Source of the DNA: an uncultured Tissierellia bacterium | Lineage (GTDB): Bacteria > Bacillota > Clostridia > Tissierellales > Peptoniphilaceae | Direction: 5' to 3' | Assembly: GCA_902489145.1 (NCBI GenBank) | Contig: CABTYV010000018.1 | Location: 1-23,274, forward strand | Length of the DNA: 23,274 nucleotides | In this document: in pieces, positions 1 through 8,200 of the stretch | Position numbering within the stretch: position 1 is the first letter of the stretch | Layout: each line of letters starts with the position of its first letter | Program-made: the position numbers and the translations under genes | The notes under the pieces: generated by a model | Told to the model about the DNA's origin: nothing | Database searches by the model: none | What the model saw: the letters and a program-made list of their open reading frames with translations, nothing else

Positions 1-210
1 ACCCCCCTGTTTTCCTCTACAGCAAAACCGGGATTTTCGCCAAAAAAGGGGAGGAAAATCGACACCCCCTCATTTTCCTCTACATTTTCGCCCATTTTTC
101 CAATAAAAGTGTAGAGGAAAACGGCTACCCCCTCATTTTCCTCTACATCAGAAACGGATTTTTCGCCAAAAAAGGGGAGGAAAATCGCTACCCCCCGATT
201 TTCCTCTACA
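1..210. repeat. Tandem array of 37-38 bp quasi-palindromic repeats (left edge)
   Basis: Units lie at 1-21 (right half only, cut by the window edge), 48-84, 110-147 and 174-210, separated by 25-26 bp. The consensus unit has arms TGTAGAGGAAAA and TTTTCCTCTACA around a C-rich centre (CGGCTACCCCCT). Units at 48 and 174 have a changed left arm, GGGGAGGAAAA, while the unit at 110 has perfect 12-bp arms, so the units alternate with a higher-order period of 126 bp. Spacers 22-47 and 148-173 are themselves similar and both end in TTTTCGCCAAAAAA, so this is not a CRISPR. The same family in the same orientation reappears at 23190-23274. No function is recognised; each unit could fold as a hairpin. Confidence 0.9.
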
Positions 211-281
211 CTTCACCTCACCGAGACCAAGTTAACACCAAACGAACATCGCACCGACACCAATCCGAGACCAAATAGTAC

Positions 282-318
282 AAAAAAGCACAAAAAGGAA
301 GGGCGGCCCGGGCCGCCC
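282..318 (-). terminator. Rho-independent terminator of the pilus operon
   Basis: Positions 301-318 are a perfect 18-bp GC palindrome (GGGCGGCCCGGGCCGCCC), giving a 7-bp stem with a CCGG loop. Reading the minus strand, it is followed at once by a T-rich tract, TTCCTTTTTGTGCTTTTTT. The plus-strand side is not T-rich, so termination is directed at the minus-strand operon. It lies about 213 nt after the last stop codon. Confidence 0.8.
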
Positions 319-394
319 CACCATATGAAATAGAGAGAGAGTAAATCGGTGTGCCGCATGCGTCATGCGGCGCACCATGCTTCGTCCGCCACGC

Positions 395-449
395 CACGCC
401 GCGCCTGAGGCCACACCACGTCACAGCACGCCGCGCCTGCGGCCACACC
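395..449. repeat. Two GC-rich 23-bp direct repeats
   Basis: Copies at 395-417 and 427-449 share CACGCCGCGCCTG-GGCCACACC with one A/C difference and a 32-bp period. They lie between the minor pilin stop and the terminator. No function is apparent. Confidence 0.7.
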
Positions 450-531
450 GCACCACATCACGCCGGCGACCGCACCAACGCCCGCAGCCAAGCCATCAAT
501 CCACGCCCCGCGCGGCCGCCAAAAAATCAGC

Positions 532-1467
532 CTATTTCTGGTCTTTCTTCCTGAAGGCCAGGAAGAGGAGAAGAATCAGGGCGACGGCGAGGGCGCCCAC
601 CCAGAGCTGGAGGGGGGTGTCATCGCCGGTGCCGGGCGTGGTGCCGGGGGTGGAGGATTCGGAGGATTGGGGCTGGCTCTCCGAGGATTCATAGGATTCG
701 GAGGATTCCGAAAACTCGGATGAGGTCGAAGACTCCGATGATTCCGAGGATTCCGAAGATTCGGAAGATTCATCGGGTGGCTCAGTGGGCGAGTTCTTGG
801 GTTTGGCATCAATCACATAGAACCAGGTGAGGCCGCCCTGGTCGTTTTTGAGGTATTCCGGAGCAAAGACGAGGAAGGGCGTGAGGTCCTCAAAGCGGGC
901 AGCAGTGCCGGTTTTGTCGACCTGGGTGATGAGATAGAGGCCGTGGAAGAGATTGGTAAAGTGAATAAGTCCGTCACTGTTGGAGGTTTGGGTGGCGACA
1001 GCCGGGGTCGCTTTGTGGTTGGGATCCTTCGGATTGACCTTGGGATTGGTCTCCTTTTTGAGCGATTCGAGGACATCGGGATGGCTCTGGAGATAGGTAG
1101 AAAGCTGGCTTGCGGCCTCGCGAAATTCGCTCGAGGTCATGTGGGTGAAGTCGAAAGCGAAGGATTCGAGGCCGGGGCGCAGCTGGTAGCGGAGGCCGCC
1201 GCCATCCTGGATGAGGTCCGCGACCCGGACCAGGCGAATGGTGGCCCCGGACAGGGGCAGGTGTTGATCCTGCTGCTTGGCGTAGGTGAGGGTCAGCTTG
1301 ATCTCGGCCCAGACGTCAGGCCGGTAGCTATTCGAGGGGATCAGGGGGGTGCCCTCCGCCAGACTCTGGGAGCGGACGGGACCGACCAGGGTAATGAGCA
1401 GGGCGAAGGCCAGAAGCAGGGCCCCCCAACGATGGGATTTTCGGAATGGCTTGGTAGGACGGCGCAT
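532..1467 (-). CDS. Minor (probably basal) pilin with Ser/Glu stalk and degenerate sorting signal
   Basis: This 311-residue secreted wall protein has an N-terminal signal peptide (basic residues 1-14, hydrophobic 15-30). A folded region (about 35-225) carries pilin-like strands, including the segment DGLIHFTNLFHGLYLI at 165-180, reminiscent of Cna-B/FctB-type minor pilins. Residues 233-272 are a flexible Ser/Glu tract. The end has a membrane span (about 286-305) and an RKK tail. The sorting pentapeptide is TPGTG (277-281, followed by DD) where LPxTG is expected. ATG 1467 is preceded by AGGAG overlapping the upstream sortase stop, a 3-bp gap, so the gene is the last of the operon. Its size, last position and wall-spanning-type stalk suggest the basal subunit that joins the fibre to peptidoglycan, normally through a housekeeping sortase not in this window. 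The basal role is inferred. Confidence 0.8.
   Translation of the reverse strand: MRRPTKPFRKSHRWGALLLAFALLITLVGPVRSQSLAEGTPLIPSNSYRPDVWAEIKLTLTYAKQQDQHLPLSGATIRLVRVADLIQDGGGLRYQLRPGLESFAFDFTHMTSSEFREAASQLSTYLQSHPDVLESLKKETNPKVNPKDPNHKATPAVATQTSNSDGLIHFTNLFHGLYLITQVDKTGTAARFEDLTPFLVFAPEYLKNDQGGLTWFYVIDAKPKNSPTEPPDESSESSESSESSESSTSSEFSESSESYESSESQPQSSESSTPGTTPGTGDDTPLQLWVGALAVALILLLFLAFRKKDQK
652..771 (-). repeat. In-frame 9-bp-type repeat coding the Ser/Glu stalk
   Basis: Repeated GATTCNGAG-like nonamers on the plus strand encode Glu-Ser-Ser units in residues 233-272 of the minor pilin. Copies are degenerate, and two Tyr or Phe residues interrupt them. The period is a multiple of three, so slippage would change stalk length without a frameshift. 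Confidence 0.75.
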
Positions 1468-1470
1468 GAT

Positions 1471-2376
1471 TTACTCCTTTTCTTGATGGTGTGTCTCTAT
1501 GTGGGCCCCTGTCTGCAGGGCCGCTTTTTTCTTCCGTCGGTTGCGGAGGAGGAAGAGCAGGATAAAAAGGACGAGGAGGGCAATGCCACCCAGGGTAATC
1601 TGCCAATTGGCCAGGGCTTCCTGCAGGACTTCCACATCTTTTTCTTCCACCGGCTTTGCTTTTTCTGGGATATAGGACGTCCGCTCGCCGGTGACGAGGA
1701 GACGATGACTGTTGACCCCGTAGGGGGTGCAGGTGAGCAGGGTGCACAGGTCGCGGCCGGGCTGGATGGCCAGTTGGTCCGACTCCTGGGGCAGGACGGT
1801 CTCAATCTCCGCCACTCGGTAGGCAAAGCCCTGACCCATGATGTAGATATAAAAGAGATCACCTGGCGCCAGCTGGTCGAGGTCGGTGAAGAGCAGGGCC
1901 GAGGGCAATCCGCGGTGGGCGGAGAGGACGGAGTGGGTGGAGGGCCCCCCGATGGGGAGGGACGTTCCTTCCAAATGGCCCGCCCCACGCTGGAGCGCAT
2001 CCTCCCCCACGCCATGAAAAATGGGCAATTTTACGTGAATCTTCGGAATCTCAATGGTGCCCATGATATTGTCCCCGGTGGGATTGAGCAGCTTGTCATA
2101 GGGGGCTGTCAGGACGTATTCCTTTTCGTCCTTAAAGGCATCCACGATGGTGTTGGTGGTGTGGGCCTTGTTGTAGGCCTTGGCCTGGGCCCAAATCGCC
2201 TGGTTTTGATCGGGCGTGAGGTGCGTGATGGTCTGCTGATAGGTGCTGATCAGGCGGCTGTTGCGGTAGCGGTTCCAAAAATCGGACACCGTCGGGTAGA
2301 GCAAAAGGCCCACTCCGCCCAGGATCATGACCACCGTCAGGAGGATCAGCAGGCGGCGAACCCAACCTCTGATCAT
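1471..2376 (-). CDS. Class C (pilin) sortase, second copy
   Basis: This 301-residue membrane-anchored transpeptidase cleaves a pilin sorting signal between Thr and Gly/Ala and transfers the acyl-enzyme to a lysine of the next subunit. The membrane span at 8-27 is followed by the sortase core: YDKLLNPTGDNIMGTIEIP at 93-111, catalytic His154 in SAHRGLPSA, Cys216 in TCTPYG and Arg225 in HRLLVTG. A C-terminal hydrophobic span (262-278) and basic tail are typical of class C enzymes. The lid position where DPF/DPW is usual reads DAF (79-81). Its start ATG overlaps the stop of the preceding sortase by 4 bp (ATGA), implying translational coupling. It is clearly diverged from its neighbour, so the pair may divide substrates among the three differing sorting signals. 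Family assignment is secure; the substrate is unknown. Confidence 0.95.
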   Translation of the reverse strand: MIRGWVRRLLILLTVVMILGGVGLLLYPTVSDFWNRYRNSRLISTYQQTITHLTPDQNQAIWAQAKAYNKAHTTNTIVDAFKDEKEYVLTAPYDKLLNPTGDNIMGTIEIPKIHVKLPIFHGVGEDALQRGAGHLEGTSLPIGGPSTHSVLSAHRGLPSALLFTDLDQLAPGDLFYIYIMGQGFAYRVAEIETVLPQESDQLAIQPGRDLCTLLTCTPYGVNSHRLLVTGERTSYIPEKAKPVEEKDVEVLQEALANWQITLGGIALLVLFILLFLLRNRRKKKAALQTGAHIETHHQEKE

Positions 2377-3296
2377 GGACGGTCCTCCGGATTTTCTGCC
2401 TGCTTTTTCTTATGGCGCTGCCAGAGGAAAAAGGGCAGGAGCGCCGCACTCGCCCCAACCACGGCTGCGAGCACATGGATGCTCAAGCGCTGGGTATCCA
2501 CGCGCGTTTCCTTGCTCGCCTCCTGGAGGGCTTGGCTGGCCTCCTTCGGCGTGTAGGGCACCCGATGGCCCCGCACCAAAAGGCGCTGGGTATTGACCCC
2601 GTAGGGGGTGCAGGTAAAGAGTGTGCAGAGGTCCTTGTCCCGCTCAATGGCCAGCGAAGCCGTCTCCGTGGGCTCCACCTCCTGGAGCTGGTCCACCTCG
2701 TAGGCGAGGATTTGGTCCAGGACCCGGAGGAAGAAGCGGTCCCCTTTTTTTAAAAGGTTTAGGTCGGTGAAAAGCTTGGCCGAGGGCAAGCCCCGGTGGG
2801 CGGAGAGGACCGCATGGGTCCCCCTGCCCCCGATGGGGAGCGAGGAGCCCGCCAGATGACCGACATTTTGCTGGAGAACCTGGTCTGTGGTGTAGTGGTA
2901 AATGGGGATTTTGACCTGGATGACCGGAATTTCCACCTCCCCCATCATCCCATCCCCCGTCACATTGAGCAAGGAGTCATACACTTGATCGTTGTGGGCC
3001 AGCCGAAGGGCGAACACGTTGGGGACGCTCTCCCCTTCCAGCTTCTTATTGTAGATACGCGCTCTTTCCAGCTCTCTGGGAATGCTCGCATCAGGAATCG
3101 CTTTAACCGCTTCCTGGTAGGAGGATGATAAGCGCTCGGCCCGCCACTGGTTAAAGCGATTGCTGATGGTCGGATAGAGGAGGACCAAAAGGCCGATCAG
3201 GAGGAGGAAAAAAGATCCGATCCGTAGGACCCGCTTCCTTTTTCGCTCCTTACGCACGTGCGACTGGCGTTGTGCTTGTTGGTCGGAAAACTCCAT
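2373..3296 (-). CDS. Class C (pilin) sortase, first copy
   Basis: This 307-residue class C sortase has a very basic N-terminus (15-24) and a membrane span at about 25-41. The catalytic core contains YDSLLNVTGDGMMGEVEIP (106-124), His167 in SAHRGLPSA, Cys229 in FTCTPYGVN and Arg238 in TQRLLVRG. A second span at about 272-292 ends in a KKK-containing tail. The expected DP-aromatic lid is replaced by PNVF (92-95), so only the aromatic is kept. ATG 3296 is chosen because AGGAG lies 10 nt upstream. The gene follows the major pilin across 137 bp containing two hairpins and overlaps the next sortase by ATGA. The gene order adhesin, backbone, sortase, sortase, minor pilin fits this being a fibre-polymerising enzyme; that role is inferred. 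Confidence 0.95.
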   Translation of the reverse strand: MEFSDQQAQRQSHVRKERKRKRVLRIGSFFLLLIGLLVLLYPTISNRFNQWRAERLSSSYQEAVKAIPDASIPRELERARIYNKKLEGESVPNVFALRLAHNDQVYDSLLNVTGDGMMGEVEIPVIQVKIPIYHYTTDQVLQQNVGHLAGSSLPIGGRGTHAVLSAHRGLPSAKLFTDLNLLKKGDRFFLRVLDQILAYEVDQLQEVEPTETASLAIERDKDLCTLFTCTPYGVNTQRLLVRGHRVPYTPKEASQALQEASKETRVDTQRLSIHVLAAVVGASAALLPFFLWQRHKKKQAENPEDRP

Positions 3297-3324
3297 ACGC
3301 TTCTGACTCCTATCCGCAGCTTCC

Positions 3325-3390
3325 GCCGCACCGGTCGAGCCGGGCGGCCTATGTAGGACGAGGGACCAGCCTAGATGAACTGGACTGGTC
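3325..3390 (-). promoter_or_regulatory. Two intercistronic hairpins between major pilin and sortase genes
   Basis: One inverted repeat pairs GGACCAG (3363-3369) with CTGGTC (3385-3390). A second pairs CCGCACCGG (3326-3334) with CCGGGCGG around a TCGAG loop, with one bulged base. Neither is followed by a T-run on the minus strand, so they are unlikely to be full terminators. They could stabilise the upstream pilin message or lower sortase expression relative to the abundant backbone pilin; this is inference. Confidence 0.45.
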
Positions 3391-3433
3391 TCCTCTTTTC
3401 ATGCAAGGACGCACGCAGCGCCTTTTGATCGGC

Positions 3434-5173
3434 TTATTCCGCCTGGGCTTTCTTTTTCTTCAACACCGTGATCAGGACCAGGGCGCCCGCAATGAGAGCC
3501 ACGCCGATGCCGGTGAAGAGATAGGTACCCATACCGCCGGTGGAGGGCAATTCAGGGATCTTGGTATTCTGAATCTGGAATCCCTTATCAATGATTTCTT
3601 CCTGCTCTTGAGCTTTGTTCGTAAAGGTAGCGGTGTCACCGGTGGTGCCTGTAATAGTACCATCTGCATTTTTGGTATACTTCGTCACCAACGTAGCTGT
3701 ATCATTCTCACCGATAGAAATGGAGTACGATTTCAACGTACCATCTGCATTGTATTCCGCCTTGATATCAACCCGATATACAGTAGCATTCACGGAATAT
3801 CCGGAATTGGCTGGTACGTTTGTTTCTTTGAGATAATACGTACCTTCATCCAAGCCCTTAAAGCTCATACGACCTTCTGCGTCCGTGGTGGCAACCAAGT
3901 TCTCACCATTAACTTGCGCTACTTGTGTAGCTTCCTTATTGGTAAAAAGTGTAAACTCAGCTCCCTGCAAAGGATCTGTCCACTGTTCGTCTTTGACCAT
4001 CTTTTCACCATGCTTGGTGATATCCCAGGTTTTCTTTCCGCCGTTCCCTTCCAAGTTACCATCGATATCGAAAGTGTAATGATAGGTCTTATTTGAGTCA
4101 GATGTAGATGTCTTATCTGTCGTCGGGTCGGTCGTATACGTAATAGTAGCCTCGTTGGTTGCGGCATTAAAGTTTCCAATATTGGTGTCGCTAATCTTTG
4201 CGGTGTAGAACACTAAAACACTGCGGTCATCAGAATCCTTATCTCCCAATCCCTTCAGATAATCACTGGAGAAGGAAAGATCAAAAGCTGCACCATTTTC
4301 TCCAGGTACATTAACAGTGTATTTTGTTGTATCAAGAGGCGTACCATCCGTGGGAATACCATCAGTTTGCGTTGTCGGCCAGTTATTTTTTCCAACATAA
4401 ACCTTAATACTTGTTTGATCAAGAGTTAAGCCGGTCAACTTATCGGAAATCTTGAAAACCAGATCCTTATCCGTTTTCGGATACGTCGGAATCGTGCTGG
4501 TAATCTCAAAGCCGATTGGAGCTCCAAAAGCCGCACCATTGCCTTTAGAGCTATATTTTCCCGGAACTTCCAGGGCATCGTTATCGCCTTTACTGAATTC
4601 TTCGACTTCCGGAGTTAGATCGCTGGTCTTCTTGACCACGGAAGGAGCTTCCTTCTTGGCATAAAGGGTAGCATTATCCAAGATGAAGTTCTTATTATTC
4701 CCCTCAAGTTCAAGAATTGCATTGGTGATCTTCGAGTTGTCTACCGCATCTGTGTAATAAACACCGGCGAGCATTGGATTGTAAATCGGATTCGTTGCAC
4801 CCTTGACCTTTACAATGTAGTAGCCCGGTGCAGCGGCGGCTGTCCATTCCTCATTGGCATAATCTAATGTTATAGGGTTTGTGGGTTCAGCAACTTTCAG
4901 AGCCGCTTCCCATTCCGCAGCCGTCGGGGAGGACGGATCTTCGAAGGTATAACCCGACACGGCCTCGTAACCTGTGAAACCAGTGGAGTCATACGTTGCT
5001 CTAGTGATGGGATAGGCAATCACGGTCATGCCAGTTTGTTTTGGAGCTCCCTTTACGGTGATGGTACCTTTGTCAGCAGCGGTTGGTACTGCCGCTTTCG
5101 CAGTCCAGGGGACCATCGTGATCATCAGCATGAATGCCAATAATAACGCAGCCCATTTCTTCAAATGTTTCAT
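3434..5173 (-). CDS. Major (backbone) pilin, LPSTG-anchored
   Basis: This 579-residue pilin forms the repeating shaft. It has a signal peptide (1-27, ending AKA), Ig-like/Cna-B-type domains and a C-terminal sorting signal LPSTGG at 542-547, followed by a hydrophobic span (about 550-569) and KKKK tail. LYAKKEAP (170-177) sits where the pilin motif (usually YPK) is expected, just after the N-terminal domain, so Lys173 or Lys174 is the probable acceptor of the intersubunit bond. A last Cna-B module starts near 384 (WDITKHGEKMV) with E-box YYLKETNVP (446-454, Glu450), typical of an internal Lys-Asn isopeptide. ATG 5173 has AGAGGG 7 nt upstream. The coding DNA is visibly AT-richer than its neighbours (about 32-40% GC in counted 60-bp stretches against about 60% in the sortase gene). 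The backbone role rests on the canonical signal, size and position before the sortases. Confidence 0.9.
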   Translation of the reverse strand: MKHLKKWAALLLAFMLMITMVPWTAKAAVPTAADKGTITVKGAPKQTGMTVIAYPITRATYDSTGFTGYEAVSGYTFEDPSSPTAAEWEAALKVAEPTNPITLDYANEEWTAAAAPGYYIVKVKGATNPIYNPMLAGVYYTDAVDNSKITNAILELEGNNKNFILDNATLYAKKEAPSVVKKTSDLTPEVEEFSKGDNDALEVPGKYSSKGNGAAFGAPIGFEITSTIPTYPKTDKDLVFKISDKLTGLTLDQTSIKVYVGKNNWPTTQTDGIPTDGTPLDTTKYTVNVPGENGAAFDLSFSSDYLKGLGDKDSDDRSVLVFYTAKISDTNIGNFNAATNEATITYTTDPTTDKTSTSDSNKTYHYTFDIDGNLEGNGGKKTWDITKHGEKMVKDEQWTDPLQGAEFTLFTNKEATQVAQVNGENLVATTDAEGRMSFKGLDEGTYYLKETNVPANSGYSVNATVYRVDIKAEYNADGTLKSYSISIGENDTATLVTKYTKNADGTITGTTGDTATFTNKAQEQEEIIDKGFQIQNTKIPELPSTGGMGTYLFTGIGVALIAGALVLITVLKKKKAQAE

Positions 5174-5231
5174 TCTTTTCCCTCTTTCTTTCTGTTTTTG
5201 GCCGTTTCCGGTCAGCCTCGGGTGGACGGGT

Positions 5232-5297
5232 GGAGCAGTGGCTCCTGTGCTCTATCTACAAGGGGAATCATTCCAACTGTCTCCGGTTGAGCCGGAG
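5232..5297 (-). promoter_or_regulatory. Hairpins around the adhesin stop codon and the adhesin-major pilin gap
   Basis: CTCCGG (5281-5286) pairs with CCGGAG (5292-5297) inside the last adhesin codons, and GGAGC (5232-5236) pairs with GCTCC (5241-5245) in the 94-bp gap before the major pilin. No T-run follows on the minus strand and I see no good promoter in the gap. The hairpins could be mRNA processing or stability elements that let the backbone message outnumber the giant adhesin message; this is a weak inference. Confidence 0.35.
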
Positions 5298-8200
5298 CAC
5301 ATTTCGGGGCCTACCAGCCCGCCCCCCGCTCTTTTGGAACAAGCAGAAGGCGAGCGCCAGGAGGAAGGTACCAACCAGTGTAAAGAGGAAGGTGCCGGGT
5401 CCTGCGGTGGAAGGCAAAACATAGTGTAGGTGGTTCTCCACGGCCAATGATACTGGCTTTGTGGCGTTATCTTGATATAGGAGGACTGGGTTATCCTTGA
5501 GCAAACCGAGGTCCAGATAGGGTTTCTCTTCTTTTCCCTCGCGATCCGTAACCTTGACCAGCTGGATGGTCCGTGCCGCCTGGTCGATCTTGATATAGTA
5601 GCGGTTGGTCGTCTTGATATAGCCGGCCGGCGGGTTCGTCTCAGTCAGGACATAGGTACCATCCAGGTCATCCGGTATCTCCCGGCTATAGGGCCCTGGC
5701 TGGCTGAGATCCAGCTCGATATCCCGTAGCCCTTGGGGTACGGTGTTTTGGTTGTTGGCATCGGCCGCCAGATGGAGCAGGACCTTTCCGCGTTGGATCG
5801 CCTGGAAATGTTCGTCTACCTTGTCCAGCAGGAGCTTCATCGGCCGCTGGTTATAAATGATGTGTTCGCCCGCTGGGGTCCGCCCGTTGATTTTGAGATC
5901 CTGGATTTCACCGGTTTCGGCATTTACCTGGAAGGAGGCCACCGCCTGATTTGGCTTGGCGTAGCCACTCGGAGCCTCGGTCTCCCGGACCTCGTAATAG
6001 CCAGGGGCCAATGCTTCATAGCCAAAGGTCCCATCTTCGCCTGATACCGTCTCTTTTCTAGATGTATCCTCTTCAAAAGGTCCGGCCGAGTTGGACGCCT
6101 TATACAGTTTGAACTTCGCCCCCGGGAGGAGAACACCCTGCTCGCCCTGCTTGGTAAACTGGATCCGGTTGGGCAGGTTGGGGAAGTCCATCAGAGGATT
6201 TTCCACTGGCTTCTTTCTGTTCCAGACCGTCACCGTCTTAGGTCCCCCTTCAATCAGACCGTCCGTGCCTGGGTTCTCAACGGTAACCGTACCGTCCGCA
6301 TCGATGGTCAAATCCCAAACGGTCGTCGGCGGCGTGTAGCCCTTCGGAGTGAGCGTCTCTTCCAGGAAGTAATGCCCGGGTTTGAGCTTGTTAAACGCCA
6401 GCTCCCCTTGCGCATTGGTCAGGGCATAGTCCATGAAGCCTTCGTTGTTCGTCAGCTTAAAGCCGGCGCCGGGTAGCAGAACGGCATCCGTTTTATCATT
6501 GTTTTCCTTGCTGCTCAGGCCCCACTTGGTCAATTTGATATCTACACGTGCCTCACCCCCGCCTTCACTCGTAGCGAAATAGCGGTGGAGATAGTTAACG
6601 TAGTACACCCCTAAATAGGAATGGAAATGGTTGTCGGGACCTGATGCGAACTTGGTCTCCGTCCAGAGGGTGCCCTTGGTGTAGAGGTTTACATCCTTCG
6701 CCCCATCTTGAGCCGAATAGGGAGCGGTCACTTTGACAATGTAGCCGTATTGGTAATTTCCTTTTCCACCTGTAATCAGGGGCACCTTGATCCAAGGCTT
6801 ATTGGTCTCATCATCCTGCTCCACCGTGGGCGTAACCTCCTGCTTGGGGCCCAGCTTCATTACCTGTGGCCCATAGCTCGGCGGCATGGCGTCCGGCGTG
6901 GTCTCGGCCTGGTACACCTCAATTGTAACACCATTTGGGGCATTTGGCCCAGCCAATTTGCTCAGATCGACGTCCGACGGCTCCCCGTACTCACCTTTTG
7001 CTTCCAGCCGTAACCAATGATCGCCGCCCAGGGAGCGATTGACACCGAACACGTAGTAGTAAATCGTGATCCGACCCGTTTTTGGATTGTCTGACGGGTA
7101 GTCGTAGAAACGACCGCCAATATTGTTTTGAACAAGCTGTGATTTCTTGTTCACCGTCACATTATTCCCGCTCGTCATCGACCGGGTCCCATAATAAGGC
7201 GTGTACTCGACTAAAATCGCATCAGTCGTACGGGACTGAGCACCAATCTGATAGGTCGGGTGTATCGTCGTGTCCTCCGTAATCACATTTGGATCCACGA
7301 AAATGGGCAGGTTCTGCTTAATGACGATGTTGGTGCGGTTGTTGACGTACGTGGTGAGCTTATAAGTGATTTTCTTCGCCGACTTGCCATTGGCATCGAT
7401 CACCCAATCATCGGATGTGGCAATGGTTTCTCCATTTTCCGTCTTGATGTCCTCGGCCGGCATCGGTGCTAAAGTGAGCCCGTGGAAATCGAGCCGATCA
7501 TCGATGGTGATCGTGAAGGTATCCCCCGCGATGACGTCCTCTGGCAGTTGAATGGTATAGCTCATATTCAGCTTTTGGTCCCGAAGCGGACGAATGACGC
7601 TTTCCTCCTCGGAAGGTTGGAGGCTGGATTCCACAAGGACGAGATCATTGTCCAAGGAGCGCGGCGTGGTTCTTTTCTCTGAGGGGGTGGGCGTGGCGCC
7701 CGGATCCGTGTTGTTCTTTACATCGACCGGATACAGATCCTTGTCGTACTGATCATAGGGCACGATGATGGTGTTCCCAATTTCATTGACCACGACGACA
7801 TACTGGCTTGCATCCTTCAGATAGCCGGCCGGTGGCTGCTTTTCCTGAAGGATGTACACACCCGGCTGGAGATGATCGAAGTAAATCTTACCATTTTCTC
7901 CTGTCTTAAACGCCTTCTCCACCTTATTCTTGTCATATTGCACCCAGGTCTTGTGATAGGTTGTTGCATAATTTTCGGGAACGAACGAAGCCGGTCGATC
8001 TGCGTCTGGATGCTTGACCAGCGTAAAGTAGGCTTCCAGCTGAACGCGGTCCTCCGCTCTCTTCTGATACTTGTTGAGGGTGAATGCGCCTTCAAAGGCC
8101 TTCTTTTTATTGACAATGGTCAGCTGGCCGCCCTCATCCTTTGCAATCTGTTTTTCCCAGGAGGCGGTCAGCACCATCGATTGGGTCACAAGACGACCGA

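Larger units (their letters stand above)
211..531. other. Non-coding region downstream of the pilus operon
   Basis: No convincing gene is present here. Short reading frames lack ribosome binding sites and are rich in Arg, Pro and His, as expected from GC-rich non-coding DNA. The region holds the operon terminator at 282-318, an imperfect hairpin at 351-374 (GTGCCGCATG against CATGCGGCGCAC) and two 23-bp direct copies at 395-417 and 427-449 that differ at one base. Confidence 0.7.

Noticed and set aside
1..210. CRISPR array
   Set aside because: Repeat and spacer lengths fit, but spacers of alternate positions are nearly the same, units vary in the left arm, and no cas gene is present.
943..2556. 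A 537-codon plus-strand open frame opposite the minor pilin and sortase genes
   Set aside because: It is antisense to genes with clear sortase and sorting motifs, has no ribosome binding site, and its product is a Gly/Glu/Gln-rich sequence without domains. It is a by-product of GC-rich codons on the other strand.
5174..5267. A separate promoter for the major pilin
   Set aside because: I found no -35/-10 pair with good spacing in the gap. TTGGAA near 5275 has no matching -10. A weak promoter cannot be excluded.
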